A DNA stretch of 64,000 nt, from contig JAMYHX010000217.1 in the NCBI GenBank assembly GCA_025529335.1, forward strand, positions 1 to 64,000, written 5' to 3'. Positions within the stretch are counted from its first letter, which is position 1, and each line of letters begins with the position of its first letter. Under the pieces are notes generated by a model. That model was not told the DNA's origin. It was given only the letters and a program-made list of their open reading frames with translations, and made no database searches. The position numbers and the translations under genes are program-made. This DNA is from Rhizopus sp. PT2906 (Eukaryota > Mucoromycota > Mucoromycetes > Mucorales > Rhizopodaceae). This document shows positions 54,985 through 64,000 of the stretch, in pieces.

Positions 54985-57246
54985 CTATAGAGGAGGCGGA
55001 GGAAGAGAAGAAGGTGGAGGTGGTAGTAAGTCAAACCTTCTGCTATCATCTTTTGCACCAAACGATTGTAAAGTAGAGGATGAAGACTGCTTATTGTAAG
55101 ACTGATATTTTGCCATTTCTCCATCCATTGTGAGTAAAGGAGAGATAGGAGGAGGACCAAAATCTCGGAAGCTAGATAACATGGCATCATCATGGTATTG
55201 TTGAGGTTGGAAGCTACTTGTTTTCTTATAAGACATCGAGTGGTGATGATAATTATCTACTTGATCGCCTATACCAGGAATACCATCCATGCTACCGTTC
55301 ATTATTTGATACTGTGTCTTATCGGACAAATCAGTTGCACCAGGCATAGGATATGGAGATGCGCCAAAGTCACTCATGTCCTCGTTGCATGAAGAAGGTG
55401 TCATAGAATGGCTGTATTTCCTGCGAGCCAGCTCGGACCTTGATTGCGTGATGGTTGAGATTTCTCTGCCTTTACGAGCAGGTGAAAGAGGGGGTGGGGT
55501 GTATTCATCGTTAGGACTAGCGTAATTATTATTCTTTGGAATGCTCTCGACAGATACTTGTGGCCGTTGTATTTTCTCAGCATGAAAGTGACTCTGTTTA
55601 CTGGGAGTAGGTTGAAGCGGAGTGGCCATCATACATGTATCGTCAGCAGTCAAGGGAACCTCATAATAGTCCAAGTGATTACACCCCTTTGAGCGGCCCT
55701 TTCCTTGACTTCCGTAGTTGGCAGCACTTTGGGATACAAGGGTTGTCATGGATGGTGCAGTGGATGAAAATGAGGTGTTGTTTCGATTGTTAAGTTCAGG
55801 GGAATTATTGTCAGGAGGAATAGGGAGAGGACCAAAATGGAAACCACTGTCGTAGTTTGGACAATTTCCAGACTTGCTTAAAGGGTGAATGCTTCCTTTG
55901 GAATAAGACATGCAGTCGCTAGAGGCTTGAGAGTTTCCAATGACCAGAGTGGTTGCTTGACCATAGGTGCTACTTATGCCGCTATTATTATTCAATGGGG
56001 TATGGCCATCTCCAAATGCGTTTTCATCGCCAGAAGAGCCATTGGGATTAGTATTATGCTTTGGATGAAAGATCAAGATCATACAGAACCAAGTGATAAC
56101 GGCACATATATTGACTACATATATACATAAAAATTAGAATCTATATGCTAGACCTTGTGTGATAGACATACTGTTACAAATAAAAAAATCTGCTGAAAAC
56201 TTGTGTGCGTTCAATGTCTTTTTGCCTGTCAATCCATCACAGCTGAGAATAGTAAGCAGTGTTCCGTGGCCAAAGAGTACAGTGGATAGTACCTTGTTCA
56301 CCTCTTGGAAGTAGCGGATTTTTTGGATAATGGATCTACCATTTGTCGTATCACGGGAACTGTTCAGAAGCTTCTTGAACCGAAAATGCGAGACAACACC
56401 GAGACAGCCAACGATAAAAAGTTCAATACCATACACCATTTCGGGCATAATCTCCTTGTAGGTTGGCTCATAAATGTCACGAGAAAAGTTATACTGGAGC
56501 ACTGGGAAGATGATAAAACTAGTAAAGGTCCTAAAAGAATATAATTAGTTGTCAAGTATAAAGAGGGAAACACGATTAAGGATGTACCAAAAGATATAAA
56601 ACATGAATTCTTTACTACTCATAAAGCTAGCTTTTGCCACTGAGTTTGCAAGGTAGTTCCAAAAGCACTGTAACAGGACGAGTGTTCCTCTAAGATAAAG
56701 GAGATCAATAACTATTGGTTTTGTGAATTGATTAAATATACGTTTGTAAGGAGAAGCCAATACATAAGCTGTACTCTATGGATGAGTGTTGGTATGTATT
56801 CAAAAGTGACATTGCATTGCATGTATGTACCTGTAGGTATGACAAGGTTTTGATCTGCCTTTGTCCACATCAACTCGGGCTTTGTAAAGATGTGGCCCAG
56901 AACATTAGCAAAGCCTTCTTCGTATTTAATCTTTACAGATGTTATATCTTTTAAAATGTTAGCTACAGTACTATGTATAAAAGGAATTACACACCATAAA
57001 ACAGCTGAAACGGTATCATGAACAATATTAGCAGGGTGACTATACTCTTTAGCTCTCCTTGTCGGAATCTTTTTGGGTGTAGACAACTGAAGCGATCTGT
57101 TGTCCAAACTCTATATGTATACCATATATACAAATACGCGAATGATACCATTCGTTCTAGAAAATAAAGTAAATCAGTACAAGGCATCACATTGATAAAT
57201 AATTGTCATCTTTACGTAGAAAGCTAAAGTCGCTCAAGTGAGTCAT
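54985..57246 (-). CDS. Multi-pass membrane protein with long disordered tail (GPCR-like layout)
   Basis: I do not recognise the family. Exons 57191-57246 (uncertain), 56831-57108, 56588-56768, 56172-56530 and 54985-56114 splice in phase to about 667 residues. Hydrophobic segments include VLWCVIPFIHSTVANIL, LRGTLVLLQCFWNYLANSV, MFYIFWTFTSFIIFPVL, MVYGIELFIVGCLGVVSHF, TVLFGHGTLLTILS and ICAVITWFCMILIF. About 365 residues of Ser/Asn/Pro-rich tail follow, ending RRFDLLPPPPSSLPPPPL. Six or seven spans plus a long cytosolic tail suggest a receptor, but no signature confirms it. The start is uncertain: I used MTHLSDFSFLRKDDNYLS at 57246 joined to ILDNRSLQL; other starts within 57107-57190 are possible. 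Acceptors at 56769 and 56531 were chosen to keep the frame. Confidence 0.6.
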
Positions 57247-58560
57247 TATTATGAATTATAAAGTATTAAGAAAGAAAGAATATGTATATAAAGGATTTAA
57301 AAAATAAAAAGAGAGAAAAGAAAAAAAAAAAGAGAAGAGAGAGAGAGATAAGCAGCAGACTTTATCGGTTTAAGCTTTAGAAAATAAAGGAGGTGATATG
57401 CTCAGGAGTACTCAAGACTTGCTCAAAGACATTTTTTTTTTCAGTGCATGTTTACTTTCTTCTAATGAAGTTAATCACAACAGGGAGAATAAAAGAAACC
57501 GAGGAGAAAGAAAGCCAGAGTGAGAGCGAGAGAGACAAGAAGATATGGTTGATTTATACTCTTGATAAGGAGTTCAATACAGCGTTTCGTAATATTTAAT
57601 TTAGTTTCCCCTCTCTTACGCTCCATGACCCCAAATGGCATCAACTTGTCCCTCCCCTTTATAGTGTATATCTAGCGGAGAATCATGGATTTATTGAAGA
57701 AACAATGCAACCCGGATGACAGATATTAAAACTCAACCAACGATCATCATGAGTCTTAACATCCAATTTACTGCATGTAATACTATTTTTAATAATTGAA
57801 CAGAGTTTATCAATAGAGTTTAATTCATGCCTAATAAGGAGAGGGGAGAATCAAGTGTATATATAGCCTCTAATGGCAATCAAATGGTTGATTTTATTCG
57901 TGAGTTTGGATTAGTGATTGTAAGAAATATCAAACAACCCTGCTAAGGAGCTGAAGTCACGTAGCGTGTAACAATGAACACTTATTAAAAGTTTATAGTC
58001 AATACTTGAAAGAAACCCCATATACTAAGCGCGCCTTGAGTTGATTTCATATCCTCTGTTGGAAGATTACATCACACGATTCCTAGAAGAAATATATATT
58101 TTTCAAACTTACCGCAACCATCAGAAAGATAAAGATAAAAAACACAAGATCTACATCCATCTACTCACGATTGGATTTGTAAACTGTATGGGTATCATTT
58201 CACAATATCTAGACATTAAGGAATTATTTTGAAAAACTAGACTGGAAGCTTATGAGAGCTTAAGTAAGCTGTGCCAGACTACTGCTCACTGAAAAAGCGA
58301 TTGTGATTGGTCGCATTTTTCTTTATAGTTTATGCATCTATTTGATTCTTGTTCCTGCCTTTGTCAAAAGCCAAACGTTAACAATTGACTTCAAAATCCA
58401 GTAGAATCTGAGAAGCCTCTCAGAGACTCCTTGTTCACCGACTATTTAAAAAAGAGGAGAAGTCAAAACTAACAGTATAGTTCAATTGTTGTCAAAAGAA
58501 GTCAAGTATCAACCACACAACCTTTTTATAAGAAGGAGTTGAGGCCAGCATCAAGGGCTT
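57247..58560. other. Gene-poor stretch
   Basis: The left part (57300-57420) is purine-rich and probably the upstream region of the membrane-protein gene. Frames at 57393-57599 and 58041-58232 are short and featureless. No supported gene. Confidence 0.4.
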
Positions 58561-58574
58561 TGCAAAATCAAGTC

Positions 58575-59060
58575 AGTTTTTTTTTTTTTGTTAAATGGGA
58601 GGCTCATATTCATATTCTAGTTTATTTATTTGATCAAGAATATCCTGACGATATCGAAATGTTCCAGGGATTGTTTCAACAAATTTTTTAAGCTCGAAAG
58701 GAGTGGAGAGACAAGGCACTGTTACCAAAGTACGTTTTATGTACTTATTTTTAAGTCTAGAAAATAAAGATATTCTTGTTAATTAGCTATTCAATGCTGG
58801 AATATATAGTGGAGATGATGCTTTTACCGTGATATCTCATATAAAGCTGACAAGGCAATTCAGTACCTTTAGCTTTTTTCAGTATCTTTACAAATTGCTT
58901 GATGATCTTTTCTTCATCACTCTTTACCTTGTCAAGACCAATGTTGAAGTCCATTCCACCAGACAGCTCAACAAGCATCGATGTAACATTCTTGTTGTTC
59001 ACCAAAAACGCAACACTGTCCTACTTCACATCTCTTGTTGAGCTTGCTTGTTTCTCCACC
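58575..59060 (-). pseudogene. Accessory nuclease-like fragment (LVELSGG type)
   Basis: Minus-strand frame 58787-59005 reads TSMLVELSGGMDFNIGLDKV, then KSDEEKIIKQFVKILKKAKG, followed by QLYMRYHG. After a GT...AG interval comes VTVPCLSTPFELKKFVETIP ... YRQDILDQINKLEYEYEPPI in another phase. It has the hydrophobic-E-x-S core of a third PD-(D/E)xK-like accessory type, but the frames cannot be joined without a shift and no start is present. Confidence 0.45.
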
Positions 59061-59553
59061 CTATATCGTGCATAAGTTATAAAATTGGTTAGTGTTAAAA
59101 TGACATACACTTACCATTGCATGTCAATTTGATATCTACTGATATAGAGATTGAATAGCTTACAAGTGCGTACAGCTTACTTTAATGAAGTTTAAGTTAT
59201 CGTGCAATATAAGATCGAATGGCTCTTCTGATGACTAGTGAGATCGCTGCACAGTTGGTTATTTTTTTGAGCAATGACTGGACATGTATTTGAGGGTTCT
59301 TTCGCGTTGATATGTCTGTAACATCAAACAATTTAACCCAGAAGTATAAGAGTGCGCCAAAGTGGAATAAAGAATTAATGAACAAAGAAAAGAAAGAGAT
59401 TAATGAGAAAAAAAGAAGTTGATCTTCATATGCAAGAATAAATGTTGTCAGCCAATTACATCCATAATGCATAACGCATCATCAACTACTACAGACCACA
59501 AATGCCATGAATCAATATATGAAGTATTATGTTTAAGATAACTTTGGATTGTG

Positions 59554-59721
59554 TACAGTAGACTCTTGATTACGGAATGCCTATCGGGAACACAGATGAC
59601 ATTCCGTAATCAAGGATATTCTGTAATAAAGCTTATACAGCGACACTCCAGCAGTGGCTGTGAGGTACTTCGAAAAATAGTATTCCGCATTGCTGTATTT
59701 CATAATCGAGGGTCCACTGTA
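59554..59721. mobile_element. MITE with TA target-site duplication
   Basis: Left end CAGTAGACTCTTGATTACGG (from 59556) and right end, reversed, CAGTGGACCCTCGATTATGA (from 59719) form imperfect terminal inverted repeats flanked by TA. Total 164 bp, non-coding. A perfect 15-bp inverted pair lies inside it (59565-59579 and 59600-59614). The termini and TA flank suggest the Tc1/mariner-pogo group. Confidence 0.75.
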
Positions 59722-60551
59722 CGATATATATGTTGATATAAACTTAGAAATACGACAATATAAACAAGTTATGCAAGGCTAGACTGGTAGTAAAAAATGT
59801 TGTACTTCATACAATTACTAATCAAGAAAATCAACCACTTGATTACCATTAGAGGCTATAGGCGATTCTCCCTCCTTTATTCAAACAGCTTTTTCAATAT
59901 TCTTCATTGATAATTGAGTTGATCCCTTCCAATAATTTTGTTTGTCAACTTTGGCTTTCCTCCCCTTTTTTTTTTTCATTATTATTCTCGTTGTTAACAA
60001 GCCGTGAAAATACTGAAGCTGTTTTCCCAGACAAAATAAAAGGAAAAGGAACGAAGAACCATAATCGACCGTTCATTTGAACTGAAGCCACAGTTTGAAT
60101 GCACAGACACTAGAAATATATTTACTCACCCATGTGTCTGGATTCAAGACTCCTATAAACATCAGTCAATTTCAAATTAGAACATCAAATCCAACTTGCC
60201 CTTTGAAGGGACAAGAAATAGATTATACAAGGTCCAGACGGAGTCCTCAGAGGCAAAAAAAAAACTCAATAAGCAAGCAATATTCTTCATTGAGAACTGT
60301 CTACAATAAGAACCTGCTATAACCATTTTATATTCTTTCCTGGCGTTAGCCGTATCACGAGGGTAAATCTACCGCTCACTACTCCTGTTGAGCAAGACTC
60401 ATGCAATGTTACTGCTCTCAGTTAAATAACACCAGTTACCCGATTAATAAATGTTTATTGTCACCCCTCTATTCCTTTAGAGTAGATGATTCTTGATAGT
60501 TGCAGACATTAATAACTTTATATATCACTCTATGTGTCTATATTCGAACAT
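59722..60551. other. Intergenic, no supported gene
   Basis: About 830 bp with T-rich tracts and no recognisable coding or RNA feature. Confidence 0.4.
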
Positions 60552-61435
60552 TTATTGTTTCTTATGTTCAAAGTATTTCTTTAGCTCATCCAAGGCTTTT
60601 GAACGATGTGAAATAGAATTCTTAATTTCTTTATCCATCTCAGCATAGCTATTATATATATATATCAGTAAATAACTTTTTCTTTTCATGCCACAGTCTA
60701 CTTACGTCTGGTCATATCCATCGGGTTGAAAGATAGCATCCCAGCCAAAGGTGTTTGGTCCTCGTGCAGGTACAATCTTGCCCTGGAATAAATAAAAAAA
60801 TAAATATATGATTCAATGCAAACCTATCGATACTTACAGTCGTTTTGCCTTCAAAGATAATGGGTTCGTGTCCAGGACCTTCACAGTATCCAAAAGTACA
60901 GAGAGCAACTGCAGATTTATCTTCAAAGCCTGCAAGCATTTTATTGATACCATCATGTCCTAAAGAGTTCTGGAACCATTTACTTTATAAAGTGATTAGA
61001 TGGATCGAATTTATAGTATGCGTCTCTTACATATAGGGGCCAGGAAGACCGTTCATAGCATTAAAACATAAGGCAGTGTCTTCTGTGATACAAGGACCCT
61101 TTAACTATAAAGAGTGTCAAAAGTCTTGTTTTAGCTCAGAATAATACAACTTACTGTTTCCGCAGCAAGCTTAGACTTTTGCTTTGCAATTTCTTGAGTC
61201 TCTCCTTGAAGTTCAGGTACTTTTGAAATATTGATTTAGTACATGTCAACTATACTCAAGGACGAACTTACAGTCTAAGCTGTGAGACTCAACGTCAATA
61301 ACACCATTTAGAATGTGTCGAACTTCATTCAGCTTGTTCTTGTTGCCCGTGACAAATACTGAATGAAAGAATAAGTATTTGATCAGTTTTAACTCTTTGT
61401 TAAGTACCAAGTTTAGGCAATTGTTGTGTGCTCAT
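60552..61435 (-). CDS. HAM1: Inosine/xanthosine triphosphate pyrophosphatase HAM1
   Basis: House-cleaning enzyme that hydrolyses ITP, dITP and XTP to the monophosphate and pyrophosphate, keeping deaminated bases out of DNA and RNA; cytosolic and nuclear. Seven small exons (61408-61435, 61272-61358, 61155-61219, 61031-61104, 60838-60982, 60706-60782, 60552-60648) give 190 residues, the standard length. Motifs: LVFVTGNKNKLNEV at the N-terminus, ITEDTALCFNAMNGLPGPYIKWF, VPARGPNTFGWDAIFQP and the closing NSISHRSKALDEL with the Ser-His-Arg triplet. It begins MSTQQLPK in a 28-nt exon. No neighbour suggests co-regulation. Confidence 0.95.
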
Positions 61436-61609
61436 GTTAATTTGAGGGTCGTAAAGATACAAAAAAAAAGTGTACAGTCAAACCTATGGAATTTGGCGTT
61501 TTCTCAAAAATAAATGTCATGGAGTTTAAATTTTTTTTGTCCACTTTTGTCCCTCTTTCTTCCTAATAAAAATATAATATAATGATGAATACTTTCTTTT
61601 TTTTTTTAT

Positions 61610-62610
61610 GAAAATGGACAGAAAAACATTTTTAATGAAGAAGGAAGAAAGAGTTCGCGATCCGATGGAGGATGTTTTAACACATGTCAATGATTCCAAC
61701 ATAGTTCTTGAAACAACAACTAGTTGACAAGCTTACTTGAGCATTAAGCGCCCCTGAAAAAAAATTGCTGAAGAGTCCTCAGTTAAAAAGCCAGTCGAAA
61801 CCTAGTAAGTTGAAGCCATCAATGAAGTTATACAACAATTACAGCGGCTTCATCAGAGAACATTGATAGACCGTATGCTCGAAAATCCTCAAGAGCGTGG
61901 ACTAGTGGCCAAGGTTGCAAAAGACTTAAACATTAATTATCGCACTGCGTTAAGATGGTGGAAGTGTTACGAAAGGACAGGAGAAGTTGCGTATAAAGAG
62001 TCTGAACAGAACAGTGGTCCGAAAAGCTCATTTACAACCGAGCATAACGAGTATATAAAAGAGCTACTTGATAATGATGCACAGTTATATTCAGACGACA
62101 TAATAAATAGTTTGACTGAGCGATTTGAAGACTCTACTATATCAAAGTAGCAACTTAATAACCATTTACGAAACACAGTGCTCATCACTGTGAAAAAACC
62201 GATGTTTGAACCTGAAGTCAGAAACTCAGTGGGAAGCCTACAGACTAGATTCGAGTGGTTTATAGAATGGAAAGATTCTGATCTGGATTTTACAATTAAT
62301 TGTATTTTCATTGATGAAGCTGAGTTTCATATTAATGAGAAATAATTGGGATAGATCAAAAAGTGGCAGCTCTGGTATTAGTAAAACAACCAAACACTAG
62401 AGCGCAATCTCATACCATTATCGGGGCTATTCACTCGTCTAGCGTTGTTCACGTTGTCATAAGAAAAACCTCCACCAAGAAAAGAAACACAGTCAACTAC
62501 ATCGTCAACTACATCGTCAACATCGTCAACGTGATCTTCAGACGTCACTCGAAATATAAAAAATGTTTGGATATTGTTGTGAGGGCTCAGTTACGGGATG
62601 TGAATTTACC
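61610..62610 (+). pseudogene. Tc1/mariner-like transposase, N-terminal half (copy A)
   Basis: The helix-turn-helix part reads GLVAKVAKDLNINYRTALRWW, then TTEHNEYIKELLDNDAQLYSDD. The first catalytic segment follows: FEWFIEWKDSDLDFTINCIF, then IDEAEFHINEK. Next come HTIIGAIHSSSVVHVVIRK and a simple TCAACTACATCG repeat. Several stops and a frameshift are present. The second Asp and Glu are absent on this strand. Confidence 0.7.
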
Positions 62611-62612
62611 TG

Positions 62613-63260
62613 TACAGTAAGGCTGGGAAATATTGTCGGTTTTAAGAAAAATATTTTGTCAGTTATAAAATTATAATTTGTCAGATTTTGAGTTAAATTG
62701 TCATAAAGGTTTATTTAAAAGGAAAGTTAAAATGGAGTTTTATTGTAGCAGTTAATAACTTGCTTTTTAGAATGATTACAGAAGCCGTACAAATCGCTAA
62801 GACGTACATCATTGCATGCATCGGTAATTCTGCTTGATAGATTCTCTTCAGTCATCAGGCGGTGATGCTTCATTTCCCCCTTAACAATAGCCCAGAACTG
62901 TTCGATTGGGTTTAACTCTGGGGAGTAAGGAGGAAGATACATTACTCTATATCCTCGGCTTTCAATCTTTCTAATCATTGGATGCGATTTGTGGATAGTA
63001 CAATTATCCATTACCAGATAGCTTCCTAAAAGGTTTTTATCTGTATCCATGATGTCGAGTAATTCATTTACAAACTTGATAAAATGAGCAGTCGTCGTTC
63101 CTTTTGGTGCTGGTTTGACAGACTCACTTTCTACTACATCGACATACTCTACCACAGGTTCTTCCATTACAGTATCGCCAACCTTTGGCTCTTTACCCGT
63201 CATTATCTGTTTCTGAATTTTGGCGCTTGTTTCCTTTAGACGTTGTTTCACAGTATGCAT
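62613..63260 (-). pseudogene. Tc1/mariner-like transposase, C-terminal half (copy B)
   Basis: A 177-codon open frame (62727-63260) carries KGTTTAHFIKFVNELLDIMD, SYLVMDNCTIHKSHPMIRK (second catalytic Asp) and YLPPYSPELNPIEQFWAIVK (Glu), the C-terminal half of a DD[E]-type transposase. The helix-turn-helix and first Asp are missing. The element end appears to be TACAGTAAGGCTGGGAAATA at 62613, with TA first. It faces copy A tail to tail. Confidence 0.7.
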
Positions 63261-63269
63261 TATGCTTTT

Positions 63270-63554
63270 TTAAATGTCGGCGGAACGTAGTAGGACTATT
63301 TAGTTTGCTAGAGCATTCTGGACAAGTAAATTTACTATCACACCTATTGATATAATCGGCTCTATTTCTTTGTGTAAAAAACCATAATTAGAGAAGTCAT
63401 GTTGAGAACACAATGTTCATTTCTTACCATTTTCCAAATAAACCGCCAATGAATTAAGATGAGCATCATATTTATGATTTGCCAATTTTAAATGAGAATT
63501 AAAATCAAGTTTGCAGTCATCGCATTGAAAGCTTTTTTGTTTATCTGAATTCAT
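63270..63554 (-). pseudogene. C2H2 zinc-finger fragments upstream of copy B
   Basis: ATG at 63554 opens a frame with FQCDDCKLDFNSHLKLANHKYDAH (one C2H2 finger), ending at a GTAAG (63427). A second finger, FTCPECSSKLNSPTTFRRHL, then KKHN, lies at about 63270-63340 in a frame that the obvious splice does not join. It overlaps the start of the transposase half in another frame. Confidence 0.45.
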
Positions 63555-63573
63555 TTAGATTGTGAGAGAAAAA

Positions 63574-63721
63574 GTCAAATATCAGAGAGAAAAGTCAGAT
63601 AATCAGAGAAAAAGTCAAATATCAGAGAAAAAAGTCAAATATCAGAGAGAAAAGTCAGATAATCAGAGAAAAAAGTCAAATATCAGAGAGAAAAGTCAAA
63701 TATCAGAGAGAAAAGTCAGAT
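63574..63721. repeat. 20-bp minisatellite
   Basis: About seven head-to-tail units of 20-21 bp. Two unit types alternate: GTCAAATATCAGAGAGAAAA and GTCAGATAATCAGAGAAAAA. Units abut without spacers. It lies 20 bp upstream of the zinc-finger ATG (minus strand). Confidence 0.85.
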
Positions 63722-64000
63722 ACACAAAGTGTTTTCGTCCTAGTAGATCCCAAAATGTAGTAAGTCTAAACAAATAAAAAAAACTGTCCATAAAATGTAA
63801 AGTGTCTAAAAATACAAGGTCAATGTGTCTGGCATACATTTGAAATCGTCTAATTTAGCATGTTGAAATGGCTATGTTGCCGAAAGGAAGACTAAGGATG
63901 TGGTGGCTCCCCTCCCATGGTACAGAAGACTCTTTTGAAGCCCATCCCTGCCACCAGTTCTCAAAACACAGTGAATGCACGCATAGAAAGATGTAAAGAG

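Noticed and set aside
61478..61500. TACAGTCAAACCTATGG as a transposon end
   Set aside because: It resembles a Tc1/pogo terminus, but no inverted partner was found within the window.
63574..63721. CRISPR array
   Set aside because: Units are directly adjacent with no unique spacers, and the DNA is eukaryotic.
63562..63777. 71-codon plus frame of repeated REKSDNQRK-like units
   Set aside because: Pure translation of the 20-bp minisatellite.
1..64000. tRNA or rRNA genes
   Set aside because: I looked for A/B-box-like and T-loop patterns on both strands by eye and found none convincing.

Overview
The window is nuclear DNA from a filamentous fungus, most likely a mucoralean (Mucoromycota, Rhizopus/Mucor-like). 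It is AT-rich. Genes are split by many introns of about 40-85 bp that begin GTAAG/GTATG and end (T)AG, and exons join in phase at the family-conserved residues. The aspartic protease is of the rhizopuspepsin type. The accessory DNA (DIRS-type retroelements, MULE and Tc1-like transposases, LINE tails, small nuclease-like families) looks like that of Mucorales. No tRNA, rRNA or CRISPR was seen.

Conserved host genes come in blocks. Block 1 (about 2.1-15.7 kb): DGCR6-family protein (+), SEC62 (-), TFB4 (-), a Ran1/Sks1-like kinase (-), a class I histone deacetylase (-), EMP24 (+), a GH5 sterol-glucosidase/ceramidase-like enzyme (-) and choline-phosphate cytidylyltransferase (+). Block 2 (18-20.7 kb): a bHLH factor and a creC/WDR20-type WD40 protein (-). 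Block 3 (29.7-34 kb): secreted aspartic protease (+) and polarisome scaffold SPA2 (-). Block 4 (37.5-41 kb): deoxyhypusine hydroxylase (-), a DNAJC9-like J protein (+) and an LCL3-type nuclease (-). Block 5 (42.5-47.7 kb): alpha/beta hydrolase (+), KEX2 (-) and SPP1/CFP1 (-). Block 6 (50.6-57.2 kb): RIO2 (-), a Na+/H+ antiporter (+) and a multi-pass membrane protein (-). ITPase HAM1 (-) stands alone at 60.5-61.4 kb. SEC62, EMP24 and KEX2 all belong to the secretory route; the protease is a typical cargo of that route.

Between the blocks lie accessory islands: 0.1-2 kb (LINE tail and unrecognised broken frames), 15.77-17.77 kb (a 2.0-kb element with terminal inverted repeats), 20.9-28.4 kb (two MULE copies, a split DIRS piece and an intact accessory gene), 34.1-37.4 kb (PIF1-like helicase and DIRS gag/RT remnants), 41.1-42.3 kb (repeat copies and a LINE tail), 47.85-50.6 kb (Tc1-like copy, broken nuclease-like gene, small orphan gene), 58.5-59.7 kb (broken nuclease-like fragment and a MITE) and 61.5-63.8 kb (two halves of Tc1-like elements, zinc-finger fragments and a 20-bp minisatellite).

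The most unusual object is the element at 15,773-17,772. It has about 26-bp inverted termini with one mismatch and TA on both sides. Inside it I see only a PD-(D/E)xK-like frame and a broken zinc-ribbon frame, and no DDE transposase. Three other loci in the window carry small proteins with a comparable D...E-x-(Q/S) signature, and a ~230-bp segment of this element recurs near 41 and 50.5 kb.
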